Source: G963674665 sp963674665 (lineage in GTDB: Bacteria; Desulfobacterota; Desulfovibrionia; Desulfovibrionales; Desulfovibrionaceae). From it: 64,000 bases of DNA. The number at the start of each line of letters is the position of its first letter. The first letter of the stretch is position 1. Where the stretch lies: positions 624,278-688,277 of the forward strand of contig CAXXPL010000004.1 in NCBI GenBank assembly GCA_963674665.2, read 5' to 3'. Below the pieces are notes generated by a model. That model saw only the letters and a program-made list of their open reading frames with translations, ran no database searches and had not been told where the DNA came from. The translations under genes and the position numbers were made by a program. Shown here one piece after another: positions 20,646 to 29,842 of the stretch.

Positions 20646-22517
20646 GTGTGCCAGGCATGGCGCGGATCTAGGAGGTGGAAGTCCTCTCCAGGCCCTGATG
20701 GTGGGAACTGGTAGCCGAAGGCAACTGCGTCGTCGCGAGGCGGGGTGGGGAGGAAGCTGGAGGCAAAAGTCGGACTCGACGAACAGAAATCGGATATAAG
20801 GCCGGTACAACTGGGTAATTCGGCATTGGACGAAGACGCCCCATAACCATTCGGAAGTTGTACAGGTAAATCCGGCGAGGCCCGACGGAAAGAGTCGCGT
20901 CTTACCCTGGGAGATCTCATTGCCTGTCGGGACGATCCCGACTACCTGGACGGCGATGTCCGGGGATGGGCCATGAGAAGTCAGCAGAGGCCATAGTAGT
21001 CCGTTTCCTTGGCGGGCAAAGGGCCGAATCTTTTGACCAAGGAGTAGTCGCTGACGACTCGACGAGCGTGGGACGCCAGGAAAGGTGGGAGGTCACGCCT
21101 CGACACACCCGGTAAAGGCGGAACCGGAACTGGGCACATCGAGGTACGCGAGCGCTCGCGGCGTTGGAAGGAGGACAAGCCTTGACGCAGTATCTCATGG
21201 AGTTGGTTTGCCAACAGGCAAATCTCAATCAGGCCTTTAAACGGGTGAGAGCCAACAAGGGCGCGCCAGGAATCGACGGTATGACCGTTGATGATCTGTA
21301 CGAATGGCTTTCAACCAACAAAGACGAGTTGATTGCGAGTCTGCTTGAAGGTACCTACCGACCGCTTCCAGTTAAGGGAGTGCGAATCCCGAAACCGGGA
21401 GGTGGAGTGCGACAGCTGGGCATTCCAACGGTGCGGGATCGTTTGGTGCAACAGGCCTTCTTGCAGGTGCTCACACCCATTCTCGATCCGTTGTTCTCGG
21501 AATCGAGTTTTGGGTTCCGTCCAAGTCGGGGCGCTCATGACGCTCTTGTTCAGGCACAACGATTCGTTGAGGACGGCCGTACCATAGTGGTGGACATGGA
21601 TTTGGAGAAGTTCTTCGACCGTGTAAACCACGATATTTTGATGGCACGGCTGGCCCGTCACGTCAAAGACAAACGTGTCCTGTGGATCACCCGAGCCTTT
21701 TTAAACTCGGGCATGATGCAAGACGGAGTGTGCGTAGCGCGTGAGGAAGGGACTCCGCAAGGTGGTCCTCTGTCCCCGTTGCTTGCTAATCTGCTTCTTG
21801 ATGACCTGGACAAGGAACTCGAACGTCGCGGTCACTGTTTCTGTCGGTATGCTGATGACTGCAACATTTATGTGCAGAGCATCAAGGCCGGTGAAAGAGT
21901 GATGGAATCGGTTACGCGTTTTCTGGAGAAACGACTTAAGCTAAAGGTCAATCAAGAGAAAAGTGCCGTGGATCATGTGAGTAACCGTAAGTTTCTGGGG
22001 TACCGTCTTCTGGGAAGTGGATGACTGGTCCTAGCACCCCAGAGTCTGGTCAGGTTCAAGAATCAAATACGTTGGATATTGAAACGTAACAGGCCGATGT
22101 CTTTCGAAGAAAGAATACGTCGTCTCAACTCGTACTGTATCGGATGGCTGGGGTATTTCCAGCTTGCGAAGTGCAAAAGCTTCCTCCAGGAGATGGAAGG
22201 GTGGATACGACGGAAACTACGTTGCGCACGCCTGAAGCAATGCAAGCGGGTTAAGACTTTGGCTGAATTCTTCATAAGTCTCGGTGTGAAAGAGTTCGGC
22301 GCATGGATGCAGGCTCTGTCGGGAAAAGGGTGGTGGAGAATGTCCAGAACCCAGACAGCGCATCAGGCAATGAACAATGAATGGTTCAGAAATCAAGGAC
22401 TCGTCAGCCTGATAGGAAGATACCAAGTGTTACAAGTCAAAAGAAACCGCCGTGGTACCGAGCAGGTATGCCCGGTGGTGTGAGAGGGGGAAACCGCGAG
22501 GAATCCCCCTACTCGAT
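20646..22517 (+). mobile_element. Group II intron (likely class C), about 1.87 kb
   Basis: The 5' end GTGTG (20646) follows the purF terminator. Domain I-IV RNA precedes the maturase, including the conserved 'CGACGAACAGAAAT' stretch near 20777. Domain V is the hairpin around 22443-22480, with ACCGCCG opposite CGGTGGT. Domain VI pairs GAG/AGGGGG (22482-22490) with CCCCCT and CTC (22505-22514), leaving a bulged A at 22511 as the branch point. The intron ends at about CTCGAT (22517). The lack of an endonuclease domain in the encoded protein and the position behind a terminator both fit class C. The maturase frame is interrupted (see that entry), so mobility may be lost. Confidence 0.85.
21182..22483 (+). 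pseudogene. ltrA: Group II intron reverse transcriptase/maturase with in-frame TGA
   Basis: Read from TTG 21182 (GGAGG seven bases upstream), the frame gives fingers-palm RT motifs: 'GIDGMTVDDL', 'IPKPGGG', 'GFRPSRGAHDAL' and catalytic 'YADD' near residue 224. It meets a TGA at 22022-22024 (codon 281). The same frame continues without another stop to 22483, giving the maturase X/thumb region ('RRLNSY', 'GWLGYF'). Intact relatives usually have Arg or Trp at the stop position, so a single CGA- or TGG-to-TGA change explains it. The total of about 433 residues without an HNH endonuclease matches class C maturases. Residual function by readthrough or by two separate chains is possible. Confidence 0.85.
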
Positions 22518-22536
22518 TTTCAAGGAAGCCGTCGTG

Positions 22537-22902
22537 TCAGTTGTCCACTGATTCGTACTTCTTCAATTTTTCCCAAACATTGTTGTAGCGGTTCTGCAGC
22601 GTGGCGTTCTTGTGCCGCAATTCCTTTACCTCCGCCTCCAGTTGGTCGACCCTGCTCTTCAGTTCCACAGACTCGCGGTTTATGGCCAGCGGGGTCTTGC
22701 GGTGCAGTGCGACCTCCTCCTGCTTTTTAGACAGGACTCCCTGAAGGTCCTTGATGCGCGTGTTCAGACTGTCTATGGCTTCCTGGTATTGTTGCTGCGT
22801 CTTGAGGCACTCGCGCAGCTCGTTCTCATAGGTGGGGGAGGAGGAGCAGGCCGCAAGGAAGACGAGAAAACATGCGAAGATGATGGGGGATAGATTTTTC
22901 AT
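22537..22902 (-). CDS. Small coiled-coil lipoprotein
   Basis: 121 residues. The signal peptide ends in lipobox 'LAAC' (Cys19), so the mature protein is lipid-anchored. The rest is almost entirely heptad-rich helix (about 25-115: 'LNTRIKDLQGVL', 'VDQLEAEVKELR'), predicting an extended coiled coil. No family recognised. Its ATG overlaps the upstream gene's TGA by four bases, so the two are translationally coupled and probably share an envelope role. Confidence 0.8.
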   Translation of the reverse strand: MKNLSPIIFACFLVFLAACSSSPTYENELRECLKTQQQYQEAIDSLNTRIKDLQGVLSKKQEEVALHRKTPLAINRESVELKSRVDQLEAEVKELRHKNATLQNRYNNVWEKLKKYESVDN

Positions 22903-23807
22903 TGTAGTATCAAGACGTATTCCAGGTTTGGGTTGTCTTTGAAAATCCCCCGCAGTCTGGGGCTAGTGGCATTGTTGAGGTGATGAAATGTGTTGAATTT
23001 CATTTCAGTGCCCATGGCATCGGTCAGCACCTTCAGGTCGCTTTCGGAGCTGTTCCGATAGAATATGTAGTTGACATGATATTTCGTGGCCCATTTCCCC
23101 TGGGGCAGCACCTTGGAATACCCCCTGTCCCTGAGCTTTACCGCAAAGTGCTGGTCCTTGTCCTCATCCTGGGCATGGAACAGCCAGATTTCCTTGTCAT
23201 GGAATGGCGGAAGATCCGTATCAGGGGCGGGGGCGGCTGTGGAGAGTTGTTCCCGAGAGGTCTCCGTGGCGTTGCTCACCGCGGGAGCCGTATTGGTGGC
23301 GTTTACGGTCTCCAGGGACTCCTCTGTGGAGAGGTTGACTGATTTGGGTTGAGCCTCTTCCGGAGCGGCCGAAGGCGTGTCCCGGGGCTGGAGTTCCGGG
23401 GAGGCGGTGGCATTGGCTTCCTCCGCGGCCTCCATTCCTTCGGCTGGTTTGGGTTCCAGGGTATCAGTGGCCGGGGTCTGTTCGGGCTCCACAATCCTTG
23501 GCGAGCTTTGTGTTTCTGGAGTCGCAAGGGTAATCTTCGGGGAAGGAGTAGAGGACTGCTCCGTAGCGTTCGTCAATCCGGCATGGTCAGGGGAAGGAGA
23601 TTTTTCACCGGAATAAAGAAAAACAATTACCACTCCTACTACGACCACCACGAGAACAAAGGCGGAAAACAGGACTGTCTTGGACAGTCCCACAGATTCC
23701 GGTGATGGATTGAGCACATCGTGTGCTGAAGCGTCACAAGCGGAACAGTATATTCCAGAACCATCGATTTTTTTCCCGCAACGTACACAAGTTGTTTTTA
23801 TATGCAT
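22899..23807 (-). CDS. Zinc-ribbon, single-TM protein with LytR_C-like C-terminal domain
   Basis: 302 residues from ATG 23807. The N-terminus has a two-CxxC zinc ribbon ('CVRCGKK...YCSACD'). One transmembrane helix follows at about 42-65, then a long Ser/Pro/Glu/Thr-rich low-complexity linker (about 70-200). A folded C-terminal domain of about 95 residues starts at 'EIWLFHAQDEDKD' and resembles the LytR_C/SPOR-like small domains that act at the cell wall. The zinc ribbon should be cytoplasmic and the last domain periplasmic. Function unknown. It is the first gene of a two-gene operon with the lipoprotein. Confidence 0.75.
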   Translation of the reverse strand: MHIKTTCVRCGKKIDGSGIYCSACDASAHDVLNPSPESVGLSKTVLFSAFVLVVVVVGVVIVFLYSGEKSPSPDHAGLTNATEQSSTPSPKITLATPETQSSPRIVEPEQTPATDTLEPKPAEGMEAAEEANATASPELQPRDTPSAAPEEAQPKSVNLSTEESLETVNATNTAPAVSNATETSREQLSTAAPAPDTDLPPFHDKEIWLFHAQDEDKDQHFAVKLRDRGYSKVLPQGKWATKYHVNYIFYRNSSESDLKVLTDAMGTEMKFNTFHHLNNATSPRLRGIFKDNPNLEYVLILQ

Positions 23808-24221
23808 TGACTGACTTTTGGATAAGTAAAAAACTGGTTGTATGCCCAACCCCTCGGGAACACGCAGCAAAGAGGTGTATTGGAAACCAAGCCGGGGCAC
23901 TCCTCCGGCTTTGGAGCTACCTGATCGCTTAGATTGAGATTATTACATCAATTACGTAACGGAAGCAATTACGTCAATACACTGCTCATGTTCTTGAGCG
24001 AGGAATTCCAGGGAGTCCGTAATGACACTGAATCGGGTCGGGCGTCTGATATTGAGTGGCGCCGCTCATTCAGCTCCATGCTACAGGCACGGAGTCGCAA
24101 CCTAACTCGTATCATTGAAGCAACCGTAAATTTCGGCTTGTTGGCACCATTCATGAGGCACTTGAGCTAACTCCATTACGAATTCATATGATTCCTGGAT
24201 TCCGAGTGTCGTAAAAGCCAT
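23808..24221. other. Intergenic region, no supported gene
   Basis: About 410 bases. A 78-codon plus-strand frame (23934-24170) has no ribosome site, no recognisable family and poor codon bias, so I leave it out. The octamer AATTACGT occurs twice about 20 bases apart near 23950-23978. Otherwise I see nothing definite. Confidence 0.4.
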
Positions 24222-24443
24222 CTAGCCGGCATGTTCCTCTTTAAGCCGGAAAAAATCGCCTTCGCGTAGCAGGTCTCCCTTGGTAACCATCTCATTCAGG
24301 GTCGACTGCAGCTTATCCATCTCATCCTCTTTGAGAACGCGTTTCGCCTCACCAAGAATATAGTCCATGGGGAGGGAGCCGGAGCGGCCTCTTTTGAAAA
24401 CCGCGACAATGTAACGTTCGTAGAATTGCGGTGCCTTGCTCAT
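24222..24443 (-). CDS. Small hypothetical protein, winged-helix-like
   Basis: 73 residues. GGAG lies five bases before ATG 24443, which supports translation. The composition is charged and helical, with a 'KGDLLREGDFFRLKE' ending that looks like the beta-wing of a small winged-helix fold. No family recognised. It has no close operon partner. Confidence 0.55.
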   Translation of the reverse strand: MSKAPQFYERYIVAVFKRGRSGSLPMDYILGEAKRVLKEDEMDKLQSTLNEMVTKGDLLREGDFFRLKEEHAG

Positions 24444-24518
24444 TTCAACTCCATTTTGCGTGTTCGGCCAACTGTTCGCATACCTTGGATCATATTACGG
24501 ATGCAGGGCTTGAGATGC

Positions 24519-24870
24519 GGTGCGCTTGGTGACCTGAAATCCATACTGCCAGGTGTCGGATGGATCGATAATCGAGAAACACAGTTACGACCGCCATGCA
24601 TATACCAAAACCAATGGGGTATTGCCCCCACCATGAAACGTATAGGCACCCGTATGGCATAGAGAGACGGCCCAAGCACAACTAGAGATACACGGCAACG
24701 GAAAGGAGGTAGTTAACGCAAGCAACTGGCTCATGGCAAGGGCAATATTCTGTCCGCGGACTGCGGGGGGCCTCGAATCGGAGCCTTCAGGTATGAAAGC
24801 TTGTCGTGAAACGGGTGACAAGGAGCGTAAAGGAAGGGCGTTGGGAGGTAACGATGTGATGCGGGGGCGA
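24519..24870 (+). mobile_element. Possible group II intron 5' fragment (relic)
   Basis: The gap between the small hypothetical gene and the HDOD gene contains stretches typical of group II intron domain I. These are a GTGCG-like start near 24519, 'GGTAGTTAACGCAAG' followed by 'GGCAAGGGCAATATT' near 24705-24750, and 'AACGGGTGACAAGGAGCG' near 24817 followed by 'GGGAGGTAACG'. No reverse transcriptase and no domain V/VI follow, as the HDOD gene end begins at 24875. It is unlike the intact intron at 20.6 kb. This is recognition by eye only. Confidence 0.35.
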
Positions 24871-24874
24871 TTAC

Positions 24875-26140
24875 TCAATCATCGAAGAATATGTGCATGA
24901 TCTCGGAAAGCTGGTGCTCGGCCTGGGATGCAACGATGGCGAAAACACTCTTGTTCAGGCTCAGGTTATCCCAGGCGGCCACGGAGAAGGGGGGGACAAG
25001 GTCCATGGCGCCTCCGATGTCCGGTTGCAAGGCATGGGCCGCGACATTGGCCACATGCACCACACAGGCTTCCTGGGACATTCCGCTCTGGGACGGGGAG
25101 TGGTGACCGGCCACTGCGGATTGCAGCTCTGAGGGAAAAAGCCAGCGCTCCATAAGTTGGCTGCCGATGGAGCAATGGTCGAAACCGAGAACTCTGCGCT
25201 CGAGTGCCCAGGTTGGGCTGGATCTCGGCCCCGCCATGTTCAGCACGTGGCGATAATGGCTCGCTGCGTTCTTCAGCAGCAGAAGCCGTCCAAGGTCGTG
25301 CAGCAGTCCGGCCACGAAAAAACGTTCCTCGTTTCTCAGGCGGGTTTGCCCCGCCAGGAGCCTGGCAAGGATGCCGCAGTGGACACAGTGACGCCAGTAC
25401 TTCTCCATGTCCAGATATTCAGGGGGAATATCCTGGAACAAGGTGATGACCGAGATGCCGAGGGCCAGATTAGTCAGATGGTTGGAGCCGATGATGGTCA
25501 CGGCCCTGGAGAGAGTGTCAATTTTTTGAGGAAACCCATAGAAGGGGCTGTTCACCAGTTTCAACAGCTTGGCCGAGAGGCTGACGTCCTTGCTGATCAC
25601 TTCTGCGATATGGGAAGCCGAGCTGCTGGGGCTGTTGATGGCCTCCACGATCCTGGTGAAGATGTCGGGCAACGAAGCCAGTTCCGCTTCGTCGGAAATG
25701 ACGCTTTCCGCGTTCAGTGGTGGGAGCATCCCGGTGTTGCTCTCTTCAACCGGGGAAGCCTGGTCCTTGTAACGCCTCATTATGGGTACCGGGGATTGTT
25801 CCCATTGCCTGGCAAGCTTGTTAGCGGTGCGCAACAGGGCTATTCGCGCCAACTCCCGGAGTATATGGTTCTGGGTGTCCACGTGGGCGAAGCGCGGAGC
25901 GAGGAGCCGTTTGCAAAATTTAAGGAGTTCGGGATCCAGCTCCTCGAGAGGCTTGGCTTCGACCGAGTCAGCGTCAACACCTTGGATGTCGGCTTCGTTC
26001 ACGCCCCATATTTTAAAAATATTCAGATGCTTGGGCGTGAGTTCAGTGCCCTTGGGAAGCAGCAGCCTCCCCTGGGGGGATTTGATGTCGTTGGCCAGCA
26101 CCATTCCAGCCTGAAGATCGTCGACATTGATTATGGCCAT
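24875..26140 (-). CDS. HDOD-domain signalling protein
   Basis: 421 residues. An N-terminal segment of about 55 residues ('MAIINVDDLQAGMVLANDI') is shared with HD-GYP-type proteins. The HDOD core spans about 140-350, with 'LLKLVNSPFYGFPQKIDTLSRAVTIIG' split around helices and 'GLLHDLGRLLLL'. HDOD proteins relay signals in motility and c-di-GMP networks, and the metal-dependent phosphodiesterase site is generally incomplete. A paralogue with the same architecture lies at 42892-44148. It is monocistronic on the minus strand, with about 200 bases between its start and the end of ftsY. Confidence 0.85.
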   Translation of the reverse strand: MAIINVDDLQAGMVLANDIKSPQGRLLLPKGTELTPKHLNIFKIWGVNEADIQGVDADSVEAKPLEELDPELLKFCKRLLAPRFAHVDTQNHILRELARIALLRTANKLARQWEQSPVPIMRRYKDQASPVEESNTGMLPPLNAESVISDEAELASLPDIFTRIVEAINSPSSSASHIAEVISKDVSLSAKLLKLVNSPFYGFPQKIDTLSRAVTIIGSNHLTNLALGISVITLFQDIPPEYLDMEKYWRHCVHCGILARLLAGQTRLRNEERFFVAGLLHDLGRLLLLKNAASHYRHVLNMAGPRSSPTWALERRVLGFDHCSIGSQLMERWLFPSELQSAVAGHHSPSQSGMSQEACVVHVANVAAHALQPDIGGAMDLVPPFSVAAWDNLSLNKSVFAIVASQAEHQLSEIMHIFFDD

Positions 26141-26347
26141 TGACGGTGTCCTGGTCTAGGAAAAACGATATGCATGCAGCTGTTTCAGTTATTTTCCGCC
26201 CATAAAGCTCATAAAAGGGCAGCAACGTCAAGATGCTTCTCCATGGGAGATGAAGAATTATTGCTCTTACCAAGCTTTCGGGGGCCGGTTGCAAAGATCG
26301 CTGAGAATAGCGAACCGAAAAAGTTATGCATGAACAGCGCCAATTTC

Positions 26348-27670
26348 TCAGTCGAGCAGCGCCTGGGAGAAATCCTTTCCATTGAAGGGGCGAAGGTCCT
26401 CCATTTTCTCTCCCAGTCCGATGAAGCTTATGGGAATGCCGAACTGCAGCGCCATGGAAACGATAACCCCGCCCTTGGCTGTGCCGTCCAACTTGGTAAG
26501 GATCACCTCGTCGATATGCACTGCGTCGTTGAACAGCTTGGTTTGGGAGAGGGCGTTCTGGCCGGTGGTGGCGTCCAGCACCAGGACCGTCCTGTGGGGG
26601 GCGCCAGGGTGCTTTCTGCCCAGGACCTTCTTGATCTTGCTCAGCTCCTCCATGAGGTTGGCCTTGGTATGCAGGCGACCAGCCGTATCAACGATGACGA
26701 GGTCATAATCGTCCTTGAGGGCCAAGTCCATGGCCTCGTAGGCCACGGCGGCCGGGTCGGCGTCCTGCCCCTTGGAGTGGAAGCCCGCGCCCACGCGTTT
26801 GGCCCAGATGCCCAGCTGATTCACGGCCGCGGCGCGGAAGGTGTCGGCCGCCGCTAGCAGGACCTTGCGCCCCCGCATTTGTTCCCTGTGGGCCAGCTTG
26901 GCGATGGTGGTGGTCTTGCCCACACCGTTCACGCCGATGATGAGGATGACCTCGGGCGGGTTGTAGGCTGTGATCCTGCGATCGCCTTTGAATATTTCCT
27001 CGATCTCCTCCCTGAGCAGACCCTTGAAGCCCGAGGGCTCGGTAACTCCTGCCTTGCGGGCGCGTTCGCGGAGGTTTGTGGTGAGTTTCGTGGTGGCTTC
27101 GAATCCCACATCCGCAGTGATCAGGATTTCCTCCAGCTCCTCCCAGAAGGCCTCGTCGAGGCTGGAGTGAGAGGTTGTCAGATCATCGATGCGTCTGGTG
27201 ATGCTGTCCTTGGTCTTGGAAAGTCCTTCGGAGAGCTTGAGAAACAACCTGCTGCGTTCGTCCTCCTCGTCTTCCAGATCCAGGGCCAGGGCCATTCGGT
27301 ATTGCAGCTCCGAGCGGAACTCCGCCACTCTTTGATAGCCCATCTCCTCGAGCCAGGTCTTGAAACGGGCGATAAAGTCTCCGGATTCCACCTTGGGCGC
27401 CTCGAGGGCCTCGAACAGGAAGAGCAGACGCTCCCAAAGGTTTTCACCGGCGAATTCCTGTCCGGAGAGTACGATGTCGAGCCAGACAGAGAGCCTTGGT
27501 TCCGCGTCGCGCAGGCTGAGAGTCAGTTCCTTCCGCCACGCCTCTTCCGTCACGTCGGCGGTTGCCGGGGTCGTACCGGCAGCGTCCGGAGTGACTTGGG
27601 CGTCCGTTTTTTTTGGGGGGGTATCGTCCTTTTTCCCCCACATTGTTTTGATCTTTGAGAAAAAGCCCAT
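26348..27670 (-). CDS. ftsY: Signal recognition particle receptor FtsY
   Basis: 440 residues. It is the membrane-associated GTPase that docks SRP-ribosome complexes to SecYEG. An acidic/low-complexity A domain (1-120) precedes the NG domain. G1 is 'GVNGVGKTTT', the DTAGR box and 'TKLDGTAKGG' follow, and the C-terminal 'GLGEKMEDLRPF' is diagnostic of FtsY rather than Ffh. ATG 27670 is chosen because GGAG precedes it and it begins with the common 'MGFFSKIK' FtsY N-terminus. A frame open to 27703 is not needed. Confidence 0.96.
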   Translation of the reverse strand: MGFFSKIKTMWGKKDDTPPKKTDAQVTPDAAGTTPATADVTEEAWRKELTLSLRDAEPRLSVWLDIVLSGQEFAGENLWERLLFLFEALEAPKVESGDFIARFKTWLEEMGYQRVAEFRSELQYRMALALDLEDEEDERSRLFLKLSEGLSKTKDSITRRIDDLTTSHSSLDEAFWEELEEILITADVGFEATTKLTTNLRERARKAGVTEPSGFKGLLREEIEEIFKGDRRITAYNPPEVILIIGVNGVGKTTTIAKLAHREQMRGRKVLLAAADTFRAAAVNQLGIWAKRVGAGFHSKGQDADPAAVAYEAMDLALKDDYDLVIVDTAGRLHTKANLMEELSKIKKVLGRKHPGAPHRTVLVLDATTGQNALSQTKLFNDAVHIDEVILTKLDGTAKGGVIVSMALQFGIPISFIGLGEKMEDLRPFNGKDFSQALLD

Positions 27671-27768
27671 TTCGTTCTCCTGGCTTGATGTCGGGCACGG
27701 CAAAAACTGTGGCGCAAGGCCGTGGCGGATTGTTTTGTCTGTTCGCGGTCCGTTCCGTCAAGTTGTTT

Positions 27769-28407
27769 TTATTGACAGGATTGATTGCCCCTGTCGGCAG
27801 CGCCGAGCAGAAATATTCCGTAGGTGGCGCGCCATTGGGGCAGCAGGTGCACCACGTGACCGGTGGTGTCGTGATAGTACGTGTCGATGGGAGCCGATTT
27901 TTCGATGACAAACCCCATCTGACTGCAGAAACGTTGAAAATCCTTCATGGTGATGACACGGATGTTGGGCGTGTCATGCCATTCGTAGGGTAGCTCCTTG
28001 GAAATCGGGGCGCGCCCCGTGAGGAGCAGTTGGGCGCGAATGCGCCAATGGCTGAAGTTGGGGAAGCTGACAATGCCTTGCCGCCCCGTGCGGAGCATTT
28101 CCCGCACCAGTGCGCCGGGGTGGTAGACCTGCTGCAGCGTCTGGCTCAGCACAACATAGTCGAAGTGTCCGTCCGGATAGTCGCGTATCTCGGTGTTAAT
28201 GTCTCCCTGAACCACGGAGAGGCCCTTGGCGATGCACTCCATGGCCTTCTCCTCGTCCAGTTCGATACCAACGGCCTTGACGTTTTTATCGGTGTTCAAG
28301 TGCTGCATGAGATCGCCCCTGCCGCAGCCAAGGTCCAGGACCCGTGATCCCGGCTTTATCCATGAGGCGATGATTTGGAGATCGAAACGCATGTCCTTGT
28401 CGCTCAC
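27769..28407 (-). CDS. metW: Methionine biosynthesis protein MetW
   Basis: 212 residues. A class I SAM-methyltransferase fold with 'VLDLGCGRGDL' and the MetW-specific 'SQTLQQVYHP' and 'FPNFSHWRIR' stretches. In many proteobacteria MetW partners MetX in homoserine acylation/methionine synthesis. The GTG start at 28407 overlaps the metX stop as GTGA, with GGAGG six bases upstream, so the pair is translationally coupled. The MetX-MetW pairing supports both calls. Confidence 0.93.
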   Translation of the reverse strand: MSDKDMRFDLQIIASWIKPGSRVLDLGCGRGDLMQHLNTDKNVKAVGIELDEEKAMECIAKGLSVVQGDINTEIRDYPDGHFDYVVLSQTLQQVYHPGALVREMLRTGRQGIVSFPNFSHWRIRAQLLLTGRAPISKELPYEWHDTPNIRVITMKDFQRFCSQMGFVIEKSAPIDTYYHDTTGHVVHLLPQWRATYGIFLLGAADRGNQSCQ

Positions 28408-29591
28408 AACGTTCCTCCGCGAACCATGGACAGGTTGTTGTCGAGAAAGCCTTGCACCAGGCGGAACATCCTGTCGTTGCGCAGCAGGAATGCGTCGTGG
28501 CCGCAATCCGCCTTGATCTCGCAAAAGCTCACATCCAGGCCGCAGCGTTTCATGGCCTGGACCATGTCGCGTGACATGTAGGTGGGGTAGAGCCAGTCCG
28601 AGGTGAAGGACACCACCAGAAAGCGGGCCCTGGCTTTTTCAAAGGCCGCAGTGATGGAACCGCTGCCGTGTTGCAGCCCAAGATCGAAGTAATCCGCCGC
28701 TTTGGTGATGTAGAGGAAGGAGTTGGCGTCGAACCGGTCCACGAATTTGCGCCCCTGATAACGGAGGTAGCTCTCGACCTGGAAGTCGGGGTCGTCCATG
28801 AAGTCGAAGGAGAAGTCCTCCTTGTCCTGGAGCTTGCGCCCGAACTTCAAGCGCATGGCCTCGTCTGAGAGATAGGTCACGTGCCCCACCATGCGTGCCA
28901 CAGCGAGCCCCATGGATGGACCGCTGCCGCCGTAATAGTCGCCCTGGCGCCAGTTCGGATCGGCCATGATGGCCTGGCGCGCGATTTCGTGGAACGCGAT
29001 GTTCAGGGCGGAGTGTCTGGTCGTTGTGGCCAGGGGCGCGGCCGCAACCACGGCCTCGGGATAGCGCACCGCCCATTCCAGTACCTGCATGCCCCCCATG
29101 GAGCCGCCGATGGCGCAGAGCAGGCGCTCGATTCCGAGGTGCTCCACCAAGCGTTTCTGCGCCCGGACCATGTCGCCTACGGTGACAACCGGAAAACTCA
29201 AACCATAGGGGTGTTCGGGGTTGTTGGGATTCTCCGAGGCCGGACCCGTGCTGCCCATGCAGCTTCCCAGGACATTGGAGCAAATGACGAAATATTTGTC
29301 GGTGTCTATGGGCTTCCCGGGTCCCACCATGATGTCCCACCATCCGGGCTTGGGGTCCTCTTCGGTGTAATAGCCGGCCACGTGGGAGTCGCCGGTGAGG
29401 GCATGCAGCACCAGGACCGCGTTGTCCCGTTCCGGCGAGAGTTCTCCATAGGTTTCATATGCCAGAGTAACAGGCGAGAGAGTCGCTCCACTGTCCAGGA
29501 CAAGAGGGGAATCCTCCCAAGCCGTGAAAAAACGCCTTTCCACGAGACCCACATTGGGGGCGCTGGAGTCATGTTCTATGTATTCGCTCAT
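28404..29591 (-). CDS. metX: Homoserine O-acetyltransferase
   Basis: 395 residues. An alpha/beta hydrolase that transfers an acyl group to homoserine, the first step of methionine synthesis. The nucleophile elbow 'GGSMGGMQ' carries the catalytic serine. 'VLHALTGDSH' supplies the oxyanion loop, and the acid/His pair sits in 'FTSDWLYP' and 'DCGHDAFL'. ATG 29591 begins the usual 'MSEYIEHD...VG' N-terminus, though the ribosome site is weak. metW follows with overlap. Acetyl versus succinyl specificity cannot be set without a residue-level comparison. Confidence 0.95.
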   Translation of the reverse strand: MSEYIEHDSSAPNVGLVERRFFTAWEDSPLVLDSGATLSPVTLAYETYGELSPERDNAVLVLHALTGDSHVAGYYTEEDPKPGWWDIMVGPGKPIDTDKYFVICSNVLGSCMGSTGPASENPNNPEHPYGLSFPVVTVGDMVRAQKRLVEHLGIERLLCAIGGSMGGMQVLEWAVRYPEAVVAAAPLATTTRHSALNIAFHEIARQAIMADPNWRQGDYYGGSGPSMGLAVARMVGHVTYLSDEAMRLKFGRKLQDKEDFSFDFMDDPDFQVESYLRYQGRKFVDRFDANSFLYITKAADYFDLGLQHGSGSITAAFEKARARFLVVSFTSDWLYPTYMSRDMVQAMKRCGLDVSFCEIKADCGHDAFLLRNDRMFRLVQGFLDNNLSMVRGGTL

Positions 29592-29659
29592 GCGGGTGAA
29601 ACATAAGACGTGGGGAGGGCAAGCGCAAGACGTTCCGGGGAGATATCCTTCACGAGCAC

Positions 29660-29690
29660 TTGACAATCACTCCCGCAATCTTAGTTAGAT
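29660..29690 (+). promoter_or_regulatory. Sigma70-like promoter of orphan unit
   Basis: A perfect TTGACA -35 box (29660-29665) is followed by TTAGAT/TAGTTA (29682-29690) at 16-19 base spacing. The following DNA runs to a strong terminator at 29814, giving a transcript of about 150 bases. Confidence 0.5.
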
Positions 29691-29695
29691 TAATA

Positions 29696-29842
29696 GGCGA
29701 TGTACTTAACGCAATCAGAGTACTTTCGGTTACAAGCAAGTTCAAGTCTGACATGGAACGCGTAGGCAAGTAAACCTTCAGTCAATCGTCAGAAGCCATA
29801 TTCCCTTCCTGTCGGCCGCCGGGATTCTCTGGCGGCCTTTTT
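29696..29842 (+). ncRNA. Candidate small RNA (or tiny-ORF transcript)
   Basis: The interval from just after the promoter to the terminator is about 150 bases. It contains one 21-codon frame (ATG 29700) without a good ribosome site, so a non-coding RNA is more likely than a peptide. No homology to a named RNA recognised. The unit sits upstream of, and divergent from, metX. Confidence 0.4.
29814..29842 (+). terminator. Rho-independent terminator of the orphan unit
   Basis: GGCCGCC (29814-29820) and GGCGGCC (29831-29837) pair perfectly around a ten-base loop and are followed by TTTTT (29838-29842), a textbook terminator with no protein gene upstream on its strand. Confidence 0.85.

Noticed and set aside
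23934..24170. A 78-codon plus-strand frame in the gap after the zinc-ribbon gene
   Set aside because: No ribosome site, no domain, composition unlike the neighbouring genes.
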